DNA of 64,000 nucleotides from Clostridiales bacterium (lineage in GTDB: Bacteria > Bacillota > Clostridia > Lachnospirales > Lachnospiraceae): positions 124,001 through 188,000 of the forward strand of contig JAAYNV010000038.1 of the NCBI GenBank assembly GCA_012520645.1, written 5' to 3'. Shown here one piece after another: positions 55,064 through 63,367 of this stretch. Within the stretch, counting starts at the first letter, position 1; every line of letters begins with the position of its first letter. Made by a program: the position numbers and the translations under genes. Under the pieces are notes generated by a model. It searched no databases. It was not told the origin of the DNA and saw nothing but the letters and a program-made list of their open reading frames with translations.

Positions 55064-55747
55064 CTATTCCACCTTTTCCTGATTCTTATATTTCTTTACC
55101 TTATGCCGGAACAGTCCCCTATACGCATAACCAGCCAATTTTAACAAACTGCTCGATGTCTTCGCTTCCACATCTTCCTCCGGCAGATTCAAAATCATGT
55201 CTGCATTCACATATCTCCGGTTCCGTTCCACAAAACTGCAGAACCGATCAAACGGCAATCTGGATACAATCACTCCCGGTGCCACATCATTCATTTCATT
55301 CACTAACGTGCTGTCCTCATCTGTGCCTTCATTTTCCGGTAAAATACCTTCCCCGGAAAGAATCAGTTCCCCCTGTACAGAAAGGAGATTTTCCCGCAGA
55401 CTCTCAACATGTTCTGCCGAATCCGAAAGTAAAAAAATCTTGTACCGGTTTTTTGCTGCCTTTTTTAAAAACTCATGCAGATATTGGTGCTCCTCTATTT
55501 CCCGTAACCGGTTTCCGGATAGGCTGTCATCCGCTTTCAAAATATCCGGATCGGCATAGAGCGTCAGATCTGCCCGTTCCATCCATTCCTTCCATCGGGA
55601 ATTCTCCGATGCTCGAATCAGCTGTTTTGCGGAAACATAAATAACGGTGTGCATCGCACCGCCTTTCATATATCTGTCAGTTTCCTTAAGAGCCTCTTTC
55701 TTGGAATAATTTTTCAGTGTAATGCCTAATACATCGATTTTCTTCAT
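55064..55747 (-). CDS. Divergent WecG/TagA/CpsF-like glycosyltransferase
   Basis: A protein of 227 residues starting MKKIDVLGITLKNYSKKEA. It keeps the family outline (HTVIYVSAKQLIRASENSRW, then MERADLTLYADPDILKADD, then YKIFLLSDSAEHVESL), but it lacks the usual TxN and PDG motifs and has an acidic insert around residues 130-145. The C-terminus is basic (YRGLFRHKVKKYKNQEK), like the membrane-association tail of TagA. The start is ATG 55747 with AGGTG upstream. It may be a degenerate transferase or a diverged enzyme with a different donor; I rate the family call as moderate. Confidence 0.6.
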   Translation of the reverse strand: MKKIDVLGITLKNYSKKEALKETDRYMKGGAMHTVIYVSAKQLIRASENSRWKEWMERADLTLYADPDILKADDSLSGNRLREIEEHQYLHEFLKKAAKNRYKIFLLSDSAEHVESLRENLLSVQGELILSGEGILPENEGTDEDSTLVNEMNDVAPGVIVSRLPFDRFCSFVERNRRYVNADMILNLPEEDVEAKTSSSLLKLAGYAYRGLFRHKVKKYKNQEKVE

Positions 55748-55836
55748 AACAATCACCTATACTGGCATATTATAACAAAGCCAATCACTATTTTCAACAA
55801 ACGTTCCGATTATTCCTATAAAATTTTTGTGAATCT

Positions 55837-56784
55837 TTATGAAATTACTACTTCCAGAACCATTACTCCCAGACAGAGCACGATTCCTGCCACCGCCGGT
55901 ACCGTCAATATTCTTCTTTCCGCTTTCTTATGCACTTCAGTTGCCCCTTCCGCGCTCCTTTTCTTTCGGAAAATGCCATAAAAGATCTGTTCCCGCTTTT
56001 CGTTTCGCGCAATCGCCAAAAGCAGTAAAACCGCCAATGTAGTAAAAGCCACTGCCAGAAGAAAATAAAATGCCAGCACCAAAAACAGCATGATGACCGA
56101 CAGATTTAACCCCTGCTGTGCTCCCTCCAAAGCAGACGGTGCAACCGATTTCATCAGATACATCAGGCAGACCGACTGGGCATTTACAATAAAGTGATAT
56201 AATACGGATGACCAGAGACTACCGGTCGCCTCTACCAACAGCGCTAACAGAATACCTATCACAAACGCATAAGCCGCCTGATTGAAATTCATATGCATCA
56301 GTCCAAACAGCAGACCGGACAGTATGACCGCTGCAATTCCTTTTCCATCCCGTCTGTAGCTGCCATAAATTACACCGCGGAATACCGTCTCTTCACAAAA
56401 CGGACCGTATACTGCCATCAGGAAAAAAATGACCGGAAACGGTGCATTCAGAATCTGAGGACTCAGCTCCATCACCTGATTATCTACAAAGATCATGCTG
56501 ATTAAATTTACAAAAACGATCAATGGCATAGTCAGATACGTAAACAGTATCGTCATAAGTACCGTAGAGATCCTGATCCGCTTAAGCCCCAGCTTTTCCG
56601 GCAGACTTCCCTCTGTTCTCCAAAGGACAAAAAGTGCCGGAATAAGCAGGAGCAGCTCACTTAACAATAAATTCAAAATAATGTGTAATGAAAAAAAACG
56701 GCTCATAACCGTCACCAATACGCTGACCACAATGTGGAGCAGTATCACTGACAGAAAGAGCCAGTTTGCCTTTTTGCTGTTCAT
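55837..56784 (-). CDS. CPBP family intramembrane glutamic protease
   Basis: A protein of 315 residues with about eight membrane helices. It shows the CPBP/Rce1-type active-site motifs: CEETVFRG (Glu131-Glu132...Arg136), then FGLMHMNFNQ (His164, Asn168) and LYHFIVNAQ. The C-terminal part carries two further helices (about 225-255 and 292-312) separated by a basic segment. The family processes prenylated or peptide substrates in the membrane and is frequently found near bacteriocin or regulatory genes. Here it lies between a 77-residue gene and the TagA-like gene. Substrate unknown. Confidence 0.88.
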   Translation of the reverse strand: MNSKKANWLFLSVILLHIVVSVLVTVMSRFFSLHIILNLLLSELLLLIPALFVLWRTEGSLPEKLGLKRIRISTVLMTILFTYLTMPLIVFVNLISMIFVDNQVMELSPQILNAPFPVIFFLMAVYGPFCEETVFRGVIYGSYRRDGKGIAAVILSGLLFGLMHMNFNQAAYAFVIGILLALLVEATGSLWSSVLYHFIVNAQSVCLMYLMKSVAPSALEGAQQGLNLSVIMLFLVLAFYFLLAVAFTTLAVLLLLAIARNEKREQIFYGIFRKKRSAEGATEVHKKAERRILTVPAVAGIVLCLGVMVLEVVIS

Positions 56785-56794
56785 GTATTACTTC

Positions 56795-57028
56795 CTAGCT
56801 TTCCATCATAAAGTTTACAAGTCTTGTAATATCTTCCGGCTCATATGCGATGATTTCCAGCTCTGCAATTGTACCATCTGAAAAAATGTTTGCCATGGAT
56901 ACATACTGGGATAATTTGGATTTCAGATTCAATCTGTCACCCTCACCTGTAACCAGTTCTACCTTTCCGGAACAACTGTCAATTACCTTGAAAAATTTGT
57001 CAATGTCTTTAATATTCTGTACTTTCAT
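56795..57028 (-). CDS. 77-residue protein of unknown function, HPr-like in outline
   Basis: A small soluble protein of 77 residues starting MKVQNIKDIDKFFKVIDSCS, with a central beta part KVELVTGEGDRLNLKSKLSQ and an acidic end. The order of strands and helices, the length and the segment LNLKSKLSQYVSMANIF recall HPr, but the HPr active-site histidine region is absent. The start is ATG 57028, with GGAG 8 nt upstream. Proteins of this kind appear as small conserved genes in Lachnospiraceae, to my knowledge without assigned function. It is encoded next to the CPBP protease. Confidence 0.65.
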   Translation of the reverse strand: MKVQNIKDIDKFFKVIDSCSGKVELVTGEGDRLNLKSKLSQYVSMANIFSDGTIAELEIIAYEPEDITRLVNFMMES

Positions 57029-57084
57029 TTTTTTCACTCCTTTCTGCTATTAGTTTATACTACGCACCCACTTGCTTGCAAGTA

Positions 57085-57921
57085 CTATTTGCATTTCAGA
57101 ATTGCTTTTTCCGTAATCTGCACTGCCCCCTGCTTGAGCAGATGTCCGACCGCACGTTTAAACTCATTTTTACTCATCTGAAGTTCTCTTCGGATCACCT
57201 CCGGTGATGCCTTATCGTTAAACGGGAGCGCACCGTCAAAACTCTCGATTACCTCCATGACCTTTTCCGCATCTTTCTCAATCTGCAGATATGCCTTCTC
57301 GCGTACGCTCAGATCCAGCTTACCATCCGGCTTAACCGCTGTGACCCGTGCTGACACTTCATCTCCAATCCTGATATCACCATACATTTCCTTCAACGGG
57401 ATCAGTGCGGAATAACGGTTATCCACTGCCACAAAAGCTCCGAAATTCTTACTCATTTCATAAACATGTCCCGTCACGCGGTCATCCTTCCGGTACGGAC
57501 TGTCCGTCTCCAGATAAGGATATACATTCATAGTCGCACAAAGTCTGCTGCTCTTATCAATGTAGAGCGCTACCAGACACGTTTCTCCTTCCTGCACCTT
57601 TTTGGTCTGTTCACGAAACGGCAGAAACAACTCCTTTTCCAATCCCCAATCCAAAAATGCGCCGAATTTTCCGACCTGTGATACGGTAAGCTCCGCAATG
57701 CCGCCCAACGTCAGATACGGCTCGTTGGTCGTGGCAATCAGGCGATCCCTGGAATCCTTATACAGAAATACCTCAATCGTATCACCGTTCTCCGCTCCCT
57801 GTGGCACCTGCTTTTTGGGAAGCAGCACCTTTTCCTCTGCTCCCTCCGTCTCAGCCAGATACACGCCGAATTCCACGCGTTTTACTATTTTTAGCTCCTG
57901 CTTTTCTCCCAAACGCATCAT
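57085..57921 (-). CDS. cvfB: S1 RNA-binding protein, CvfB/YitL-like
   Basis: A protein of 278 residues: N-terminal S1-like segment (about 1-60), S1 domain (about 65-135, VSQVGKFGAFLDWGLEKELF), third S1 segment (about 145-215, GHVYEMSKNFGAFVAVDNRY) and a C-terminal winged helix (about 225-278). This is the CvfB/YitL layout. CvfB binds RNA and affects virulence-factor expression in Staphylococcus; its role here is not known. The start ATG overlaps the stop of the thioesterase gene by 4 bp (ATGA), so translation is coupled. Confidence 0.9.
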   Translation of the reverse strand: MMRLGEKQELKIVKRVEFGVYLAETEGAEEKVLLPKKQVPQGAENGDTIEVFLYKDSRDRLIATTNEPYLTLGGIAELTVSQVGKFGAFLDWGLEKELFLPFREQTKKVQEGETCLVALYIDKSSRLCATMNVYPYLETDSPYRKDDRVTGHVYEMSKNFGAFVAVDNRYSALIPLKEMYGDIRIGDEVSARVTAVKPDGKLDLSVREKAYLQIEKDAEKVMEVIESFDGALPFNDKASPEVIRRELQMSKNEFKRAVGHLLKQGAVQITEKAILKCK

Positions 57922-58634
57922 GTGTTCCGTCCTCCTGTAAATTCTACCACAGCATAAGGTTTCTCATCCTTATCGCAAAGTGCCACTACATAGCGGTTTC
58001 CCTGTTCGTAAACACTGCTTACAATCATGTCATGCAGCACAGCCTGCTTTTTATATTCTGCACGAAGCTCACCGATTTTAAACCCTTCCGGCAGATATTC
58101 CATTGCCATACGCACATACTGACCGTTGTTCACATGATGATTACTGTCGATATGACAGTGTTTCACCTCGATCATACCCTGCTGTTTTCCGTGCTCCGGT
58201 ATTTCGATTTTACGCGGCGCATAATCCATTGACAGCTTCGGCTCCAGAATATACCCCTCTGTCATATCCGTATTCGGACGGACCGGACGCATGGTTTGTG
58301 TATCCAGTAAGGTCCATACCGAATTCGCCTTTGCCAAAAGTCTTTCCGTTTCATCTTTCAGAAAGAAATTCCGGTAACCAAAAAATCCTTTGAATCCATA
58401 TGGAAAGGTTCCAATCTCTATTTCATCGCATAACTTTGGATAGTCCTCTATCACGATCTGCCAGGAAGATAAGACCCATGCCATATGATGTGCTTTCAGA
58501 TATTCCATTCCTAGTCCTAATACTTCTGAATGAAATGTACTGCAGTCCTGAAAATAATCAATCATTGCTTCCAGACTCAGCCTGCCGCTTTGATCTGTCT
58601 CACTATACCTGACCCTGCTTTTAAACGAATACAT
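57918..58634 (-). CDS. Acyl-ACP thioesterase
   Basis: A protein of 238 residues with two hotdog halves: SFKSRVRYSETDQSGRLSLEAMIDYFQD at the start and HCHIDSNHHVNNGQYVRMAMEYLP in the second half, where the Asn and His are the usual catalytic residues. This is the bacterial FatA/FatB-like family that releases fatty acids from acyl-ACP. It is the first gene of the run leading through cvfB-like and the small protein, and lies just past the tRNA-Gln terminator. GGAAAGGAT lies before the ATG. Confidence 0.9.
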   Translation of the reverse strand: MYSFKSRVRYSETDQSGRLSLEAMIDYFQDCSTFHSEVLGLGMEYLKAHHMAWVLSSWQIVIEDYPKLCDEIEIGTFPYGFKGFFGYRNFFLKDETERLLAKANSVWTLLDTQTMRPVRPNTDMTEGYILEPKLSMDYAPRKIEIPEHGKQQGMIEVKHCHIDSNHHVNNGQYVRMAMEYLPEGFKIGELRAEYKKQAVLHDMIVSSVYEQGNRYVVALCDKDEKPYAVVEFTGGRNT

Positions 58635-58650
58635 ATCCTTTCCTTTCGTA

Positions 58651-58680
58651 TAAAAAAGCTCCCGACATTAATCGGAAGCT
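58651..58680 (-). terminator. Terminator of the tRNA-Gln gene
   Basis: A 9-bp stem AGCTTCCGA / TCGGGAGCT on the minus strand (58657-58665 with 58672-58680, one G-T pair) is followed by TTTTTTA. It lies 6 nt past the tRNA and just before the thioesterase gene. Confidence 0.85.
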
Positions 58681-58686
58681 CTCTAG

Positions 58687-58758
58687 CTGGGCTACAAGGA
58701 TTCGAACCTTGAAATGACGGAGTCAGAGTCCGTTGCCTTACCATTTGGCGATAGCCCA
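58687..58758 (-). tRNA. trnQ: tRNA-Gln, anticodon CUG
   Basis: A 72-nt cloverleaf on the minus strand. The acceptor stem TGGGCTA / TAGCCCA includes the weak U1-A72 pair and G discriminator that identify tRNA-Gln. The anticodon stem is ACGGA / TCCGT with loop CTCTGAC (anticodon CTG), and the T-loop is TTCGAATC. The CCA end is not encoded (CTA follows the discriminator). It has its own promoter and terminator, so it is a single-gene unit, next to the glutamine synthetase gene. Confidence 0.93.
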
Positions 58759-58791
58759 TCATCTTTTCTGCCGTACTCACGACACTTGTTT

Positions 58792-58820
58792 ATTATAACC
58801 ACTTGTTCTGAGTTTTGCAA
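58792..58820 (-). promoter_or_regulatory. Sigma-A promoter of the tRNA-Gln gene
   Basis: On the minus strand TTGCAA (58820-58815) and consensus TATAAT (58797-58792) are 17 bp apart. The -10 lies about 34 bp before the mature 5' end of the tRNA. Confidence 0.8.
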
Positions 58821-58903
58821 GTACTTTTTTTAAAAAATTTTATTTTTTTTACAAATCCAAATTCTACTTGTTGAAATATCATGCAGGCGGTGCTTTCTAC
58901 AGG

Positions 58904-58935
58904 AAAAATCTTCCCGCTGCCCAGACAGCGGAAAG
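58904..58935 (-). terminator. Intrinsic terminator after glnN
   Basis: A 10-bp stem (58910-58919 with 58926-58935, one G-T pair) begins 12 bp past the glnN stop and is followed on the minus strand by ATTTTTCC. It separates glnN from the tRNA-Gln promoter. Confidence 0.85.
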
Positions 58936-58947
58936 CCCTTTTTCTGC

Positions 58948-61059
58948 TTATACTTCAAAAAGAAGATCTGCATAGGTCGGTAACGGCCATATCTCCTTAT
59001 CTACAATCATTTCCAAAGCATCTGCCGGTGCTCTCAAAGCCACCATGGCTTCTTTTACAGTATCTTTATAATAGAATGCCTGCGCCTTCGGATCGTCCAT
59101 GTTGCTTGCTACAGCTTCCACCTCAATCAGTCTGGAAAGTGCTGACTTCATTTCCTTTAAGTATGCAGAAGTTTCGCCTAACAGTTCTGCCTGCACGGAC
59201 GCATCCGCACCCGCCTCCTTTACTGCAAGTACCGTATCTGCCAGTGTCTTTGTATATTTAGTCACCGCCGGAACAAGCTGCTTGGAAGCCATATCGATCA
59301 TGGTCAGAGCTTCGATATTGATCGTCTTTGCATAAGTCTCATAGAGTACCTCTTCCCGTGACTCAAGCTCTGCTTTGGTAAAGATGCCGAATTTCTCAAA
59401 CAGCTTAACGGATTTCTCGGTCGTCAGAGTCTCGGTAGCCTCTACCATGGACTTGATATTCGGAAGTCCTCTTCTTTCAGCCTCTTCTACCCACTCATCC
59501 GAATAACCATTGCCGTTAAAAATAATTCTCTGATGCTCGGATAAATATTTTTTGATCAGGTCATGTACTGCCATATCCAGATCATCCGCTTTTTCCAAAA
59601 TATCAGCAGCTTCACAAAATGCCTCTGCCACGATAGCGTTCAGTGTCGTATTCGGGCTTGCGATGGAATCCGCAGAACCAACCATACGAAACTCAAATTT
59701 ATTTCCGGTAAATGCAAACGGTGATGTTCTGTTACGGTCTGTTGCATCCTTTACCAGATCCGGTAAAGTGGATACGCCGGTCTCTAACTTGCCGCCTTCT
59801 ACACAGTGGGTTGCCTCGCCGGTTTCTACAAGCTGCTTTACCACATCCTCCAGCTGCTCACCCAGAAATACGGAGATAATCGCCGGAGGTGCTTCATTGG
59901 CTCCCAGTCTGTGATCGTTTCCAACATCGGATGCACTCTGACGCAGTAAATCTGCATGTGTATCAACTGCCTTTAAGATACAAGCCAGTACAAGAAGGAA
60001 CTGGATATTCTCGTTAGGTGTATCACCCGGGTCTAACAGGTTTACACCATTATCCGTCGTAATAGACCAGTTATTGTGCTTACCGGAACCATTTACTCCC
60101 GCAAACGGCTTCTCGTGAAGCAGACATCTCATACCGTGTCTGCCTGCCACTCTCTTCATCGTCTCCATAACAATCTGGTTGTGATCTACTGCAATGTTAG
60201 CCGTTTCATAGATTGGTGCCAGCTCATGCTGTGCCGGAGCCACTTCATTATGCTGTGTCTTGGCTGTTACACCCAGCTTCCAGAGTTCTTCATTTAAGTC
60301 CTTCATATACGCACCGATACGCTCACGGATAACGCCGAAGTAATGATCCTCCATTTCCTGTCCCTTTGGCGCCGGAGCTCCAAACAGAGTCCGTCCTGCA
60401 AAGATAAGGTCCTCACGAAGCAATGCTTTTTCCTGATCTACCAGAAAATATTCCTGTTCAGATCCTACCGAAGGGCTTACCTTGGTAGCTTCGGTATTGC
60501 CAAACAATCTGACGATACGAAGCGCCTGCTCGCTCAGTGCCTCCATGGAACGAAGAAGCGGTGTTTTCTTATCCAGTGCCTCGCCCTTATAAGAGCAGAA
60601 AGCGGTGGGAATACAGAGAATCGGTCCGGTTGCTGCTTCCTTTAAGAAAGCCGGAGAAGTAATATCCCATGCAGTATATCCTCTTGCTTCGAACGTAGCA
60701 CGCAGCCCGCCGGACGGGAAAGAAGAGGCATCCGGCTCGCCCTTGATCAACTCTTTTCCGGAAAATTCCATCAGCATCTTCCCCTCTTCATCCGGATGCG
60801 ATACAAAAGAGTCATGCTTTTCAGCTGTAATACCGGTTAACGGCTGAAACCAGTGTGTATAATGTGTAGCGCCCTTCTCCACAGCCCAGTCCTTCATTGC
60901 CTTGGCAACAACATCCGCAGCTGCCGGAGAAAGTTCTCCGCCCTGATCCATTACCTTCTTTACTTCCTGAAATACTTTTCTTGGCAAACGCTCCTTCATC
61001 TTACCAACGGTAAATACGTTTTCACCAAAGATTTCTTCTACGTTTAAAACTTCGCCCAT
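58948..61059 (-). CDS. glnN: Glutamine synthetase type III
   Basis: A protein of 703 residues, the normal size of GSIII. It makes glutamine from glutamate, ammonia and ATP. The GSIII N-terminal block is [22 protein letters not shown], followed by [17 protein letters not shown]. The catalytic part carries [21 protein letters not shown]-like [22 protein letters not shown] and [17 protein letters not shown]. The start is ATG 61059, with AGGA 10 nt upstream. A longer frame to 61158 starts inside the leader terminator and is excluded. The leader has an attenuator-like structure (61126-61168), so the gene is probably controlled by transcription termination. Confidence 0.95.
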   Translation of the reverse strand: MGEVLNVEEIFGENVFTVGKMKERLPRKVFQEVKKVMDQGGELSPAAADVVAKAMKDWAVEKGATHYTHWFQPLTGITAEKHDSFVSHPDEEGKMLMEFSGKELIKGEPDASSFPSGGLRATFEARGYTAWDITSPAFLKEAATGPILCIPTAFCSYKGEALDKKTPLLRSMEALSEQALRIVRLFGNTEATKVSPSVGSEQEYFLVDQEKALLREDLIFAGRTLFGAPAPKGQEMEDHYFGVIRERIGAYMKDLNEELWKLGVTAKTQHNEVAPAQHELAPIYETANIAVDHNQIVMETMKRVAGRHGMRCLLHEKPFAGVNGSGKHNNWSITTDNGVNLLDPGDTPNENIQFLLVLACILKAVDTHADLLRQSASDVGNDHRLGANEAPPAIISVFLGEQLEDVVKQLVETGEATHCVEGGKLETGVSTLPDLVKDATDRNRTSPFAFTGNKFEFRMVGSADSIASPNTTLNAIVAEAFCEAADILEKADDLDMAVHDLIKKYLSEHQRIIFNGNGYSDEWVEEAERRGLPNIKSMVEATETLTTEKSVKLFEKFGIFTKAELESREEVLYETYAKTINIEALTMIDMASKQLVPAVTKYTKTLADTVLAVKEAGADASVQAELLGETSAYLKEMKSALSRLIEVEAVASNMDDPKAQAFYYKDTVKEAMVALRAPADALEMIVDKEIWPLPTYADLLFEV

Positions 61060-61125
61060 CTCTTTATCTTCCTTTCCTTTTGATTCCCTTCGCTTTATTT
61101 TATAGCCCCAAAAACTGCTATAAAA

Positions 61126-61168
61126 CAAAAAAATGCTCCAAAAAAACTTTTGGAACATCCTCGTTCAA
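61126..61168 (-). promoter_or_regulatory. Attenuator in the glnN leader (terminator plus competing hairpin)
   Basis: On the minus strand an 11-bp stem ATGTTCCAAAA / TTTTGGAGCAT (61158-61148 with 61143-61133, one G-T pair, 4-nt loop) is followed by TTTTTTG, an intrinsic terminator about 67 nt before the glnN ATG. A preceding hairpin TTGAAC-GAGGAT-GTTC(C)AA (61168-61150) shares the GTTCC arm, so only one can form. Further stems lie upstream, GAAGG/CCTTC (61194-61181) and GTTATC/GATAAC (61214-61198). Confidence 0.75.
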
Positions 61169-61309
61169 GATACCGGTATGTAGAAGGCTTCCCTTCGTTA
61201 TCCATACGATAACTCATTCTTCACCAAAATGCAAGCGCCTTTTGCAAATTTCTGTCTTTTCTATTGTTTTTGCAAAAATGTATGTGATTTTCCAAGTTTT
61301 ACTGTACAC

Positions 61310-61339
61310 ATTGTACAATGCGTGCATGAAACAGGTCAA
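61310..61339 (-). promoter_or_regulatory. Predicted promoter of glnN
   Basis: On the minus strand TTGACC (61339-61334) and TACAAT (61315-61310) are 18 bp apart. The -10 lies inside a perfect 12-bp palindrome CATTGTACAATG (61309-61320), a possible operator. The leader to glnN is then about 245 nt, which leaves room for the regulatory RNA. The rest of the gap 61060-61409 holds the stems described and nothing else I can support. Confidence 0.6.
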
Positions 61340-61398
61340 GACGTATTCTTTAACAGTTATTTTGTGTGTTATATAAAATTTGTTGGCAAAATTTCCTA

Positions 61399-61422
61399 GG
61401 AGGAGACTCTTATGCCTCCTCC
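61399..61422 (-). terminator. Terminator at the end of the U32 protease gene
   Basis: A 7-bp stem GGAGGAG / CTCCTCC (61399-61405 with 61416-61422, loop of 10) overlaps the last codons of the U32 gene. The minus-strand tail TAGGAAATTTTG is a weak U-tract. Confidence 0.55.
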
Positions 61423-62699
61423 GTTTTCTTCACGCGAAGCACATCATAGGGCTTTGGTTCCCTGGTCAGTTTGATCAAAAGCTTCTGCTGCGGATGTGGA
61501 CACGATTCCATGGCTTCACCTTCTTCATTGGTGATTGCTTCTACCTCTGTCATGATGTTTTTTCCATCCGGCTGCATGATCTCTATCGCATCCCCTACGG
61601 AAAATTTGTTACGCTGGGTGATGCAGGCTTCGCCCTTCTCGTTCACAGCTTCCACATAGCCAAGGTAAATATACTCATTGATATAGGTATTGGAATCATA
61701 AATCTGTGTATTCTCATCTGGCTTTCCGAAGTAAAAGCCTGTTGTAAACTGGCGATAAGTACACTTGGAGATTTCCTCCTGATACCATAACATATTCGCA
61801 CGGTATTTTTCTTCCGATTCGAAGTAATCATCAATTGCCTTCCGATAAGTACGCGCTACCGTAGCCACATACAATGCGGTTTTCATTCTTCCTTCGATTT
61901 TCAGACTGTCGATTCCCGCATCCACAATTTCCGGAATGTACTCGATCATACATAAATCCTTGGAATTAAAAATATAGGTTCCCCGCTCATTTTCATAAAC
62001 CGGAAGATATTCTCCAGGACGTTTCTCCTCTACGACCGCATATTTCCAGCGGCACGGATGAGTGCAGGCACCCTGATTGGCATCCCTTCCGGTGAAATAA
62101 TTACTGAGCAGACATCTGCCGGAATAGGAAATGCACATCGCTCCATGAATAAAGCTCTCAATTTCCATTTCCTGCGGAATGTGCGAACGGATTTCCTTGA
62201 TTTCCTTTAAGGACAGTTCTCTGGCAGACACAACACGCTTTGCTCCCTGCTGCCACCAGAACTGGTAGGTCCGCCAGTTCGTGTTGTTCGCCTGTGTGGA
62301 AATATGAATCTCCACCTCCGGCCATACCTCTCTCGCAATGGAAAACATCCCCGGATCGGATATGATGAGCGCATCAGGTACAGCTGATGCAGTTGCATCG
62401 GAGATGGCTGATTCCTTCGCCCCCGGTGTCTTTCCAAGATTTTTCAGTTCCTTAAAATATTCCGCAGCGCCCTCCAGATCCACATTGTGTGCCAGAACAT
62501 TTGCAGTCACATAGACTTTCACACCATGGGCATGTGCAAATCGGATTCCCTCCGCCATCTCTTCCTTTGAAAAATTTTTCGCTTTGGCACGCAGCCCGAA
62601 TGCCTCGCCACCAATATAGACCGCATCCGCTCCAAATATGACCGCTACCTTCAGTACCTCCAGACTGCTCGCCGGAATCAGTAATTCTGGTTTCTTCAT
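61410..62699 (-). CDS. U32 family protein, TrhP-like (tRNA hydroxylation)
   Basis: A protein of 429 residues in peptidase family U32. It starts KPELLIPASSLEVLKVAVIF, has MCISYSGRCLLSNYFTGRDANQGACTHPCRW (the U32 signature with iron-sulfur cysteines), and a C-terminal beta-barrel part. Length and layout match the YrrO/TrhP2 group. TrhP proteins are required for 5-hydroxyuridine at tRNA position 34, and the next gene upstream encodes a TrmR-like methyltransferase that would convert it to 5-methoxyuridine. The functional call rests on this pairing and family; the historical name is collagenase-like protease. Confidence 0.85.
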   Translation of the reverse strand: MKKPELLIPASSLEVLKVAVIFGADAVYIGGEAFGLRAKAKNFSKEEMAEGIRFAHAHGVKVYVTANVLAHNVDLEGAAEYFKELKNLGKTPGAKESAISDATASAVPDALIISDPGMFSIAREVWPEVEIHISTQANNTNWRTYQFWWQQGAKRVVSARELSLKEIKEIRSHIPQEMEIESFIHGAMCISYSGRCLLSNYFTGRDANQGACTHPCRWKYAVVEEKRPGEYLPVYENERGTYIFNSKDLCMIEYIPEIVDAGIDSLKIEGRMKTALYVATVARTYRKAIDDYFESEEKYRANMLWYQEEISKCTYRQFTTGFYFGKPDENTQIYDSNTYINEYIYLGYVEAVNEKGEACITQRNKFSVGDAIEIMQPDGKNIMTEVEAITNEEGEAMESCPHPQQKLLIKLTREPKPYDVLRVKKTEEA

Positions 62700-62716
62700 T
62701 TATCTTGCTTCCTTTT

Positions 62717-63364
62717 TTACATTTCCTTCTTTACGCTGACCGTCACGCCGTCTCCCACCGGAAGAATGACCGTTTCCAGCAATTCATTGTGCTTCAGTTC
62801 ATAAAGATATTCCCGCATACGGCTATGTATCGTTCTGTCCCTACGGGTCACGGCATAGCGGGACTCTATAATATTTCCATCCTGCAGAACATTGTCCGAG
62901 ATGAGCATACCGCCCGGCGCAAGCAGACGCAGCACCTCAGGCATAAAATGTATATACTGACCCTTGGCCGCATCCATAAAAATCATATCATAGCTTCCTG
63001 TCAGCTTCTTTAAGATATCCGCAGCGTCTCCCTCAAGCAGGGTAATCCTTCCGTCGGTATCATACCTTTCAAAATTTGCTTTTGCGACAGGAATTCGCTT
63101 TTCATATTTTTCAATGGTTGTAATACGGCAATTTACCGGTGCATACTCCCGCATCAACAATGCGGAGAAGCCAATCGCTGTTCCGACCTCCAGAATCGTC
63201 TCCGGTCTTTTCGAAGCCAGAAGAAATTTTAATAAGCTCTGCATGTGCGTACGAATGATCGGTACATCCGTTTCTTTAGCATAGCACTCTATTTCATCCA
63301 GATATGAAGCATTCCCACAATCCAGTGAGTTGATAAATGCCTCCATTCTCTCCTCTACTATCAC
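62717..63364 (-). CDS. trmR: SAM-dependent O-methyltransferase, TrmR-like
   Basis: A protein of 215 residues. The SAM motif is ILEVGTAIGFSALLM, and the metal/catalytic region is MIFMDAAKGQYIHFMPEVL with LISDNVLQDG. It belongs to the YrrM/COMT-like group. In Bacillus subtilis YrrM is TrmR, which methylates 5-hydroxyuridine at tRNA wobble positions, and is encoded with two U32 proteins. Here it lies 17 bp upstream of a U32 gene and downstream of an MltG-like gene, the same order as yrrL-yrrM-yrrN-yrrO. The start is GTG 63364 with GAGG 8 nt upstream. Confidence 0.85.
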   Translation of the reverse strand: MIVEERMEAFINSLDCGNASYLDEIECYAKETDVPIIRTHMQSLLKFLLASKRPETILEVGTAIGFSALLMREYAPVNCRITTIEKYEKRIPVAKANFERYDTDGRITLLEGDAADILKKLTGSYDMIFMDAAKGQYIHFMPEVLRLLAPGGMLISDNVLQDGNIIESRYAVTRRDRTIHSRMREYLYELKHNELLETVILPVGDGVTVSVKKEM

Positions 63365-63367
63365 ATC

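Noticed and set aside
61140-61230. Glutamine (glnA-type) riboswitch core on the plus strand, suggested by CGTTCAAG...GTAGAAGG
   Set aside because: The closing half of the motif is missing, and the orientation would face away from glnN with no plus-strand gene downstream.
61080-61376. A 98-codon plus-strand frame covering the glnN leader
   Set aside because: The region is better explained by the hairpins and promoter on the minus strand, and the frame has no ribosome site.
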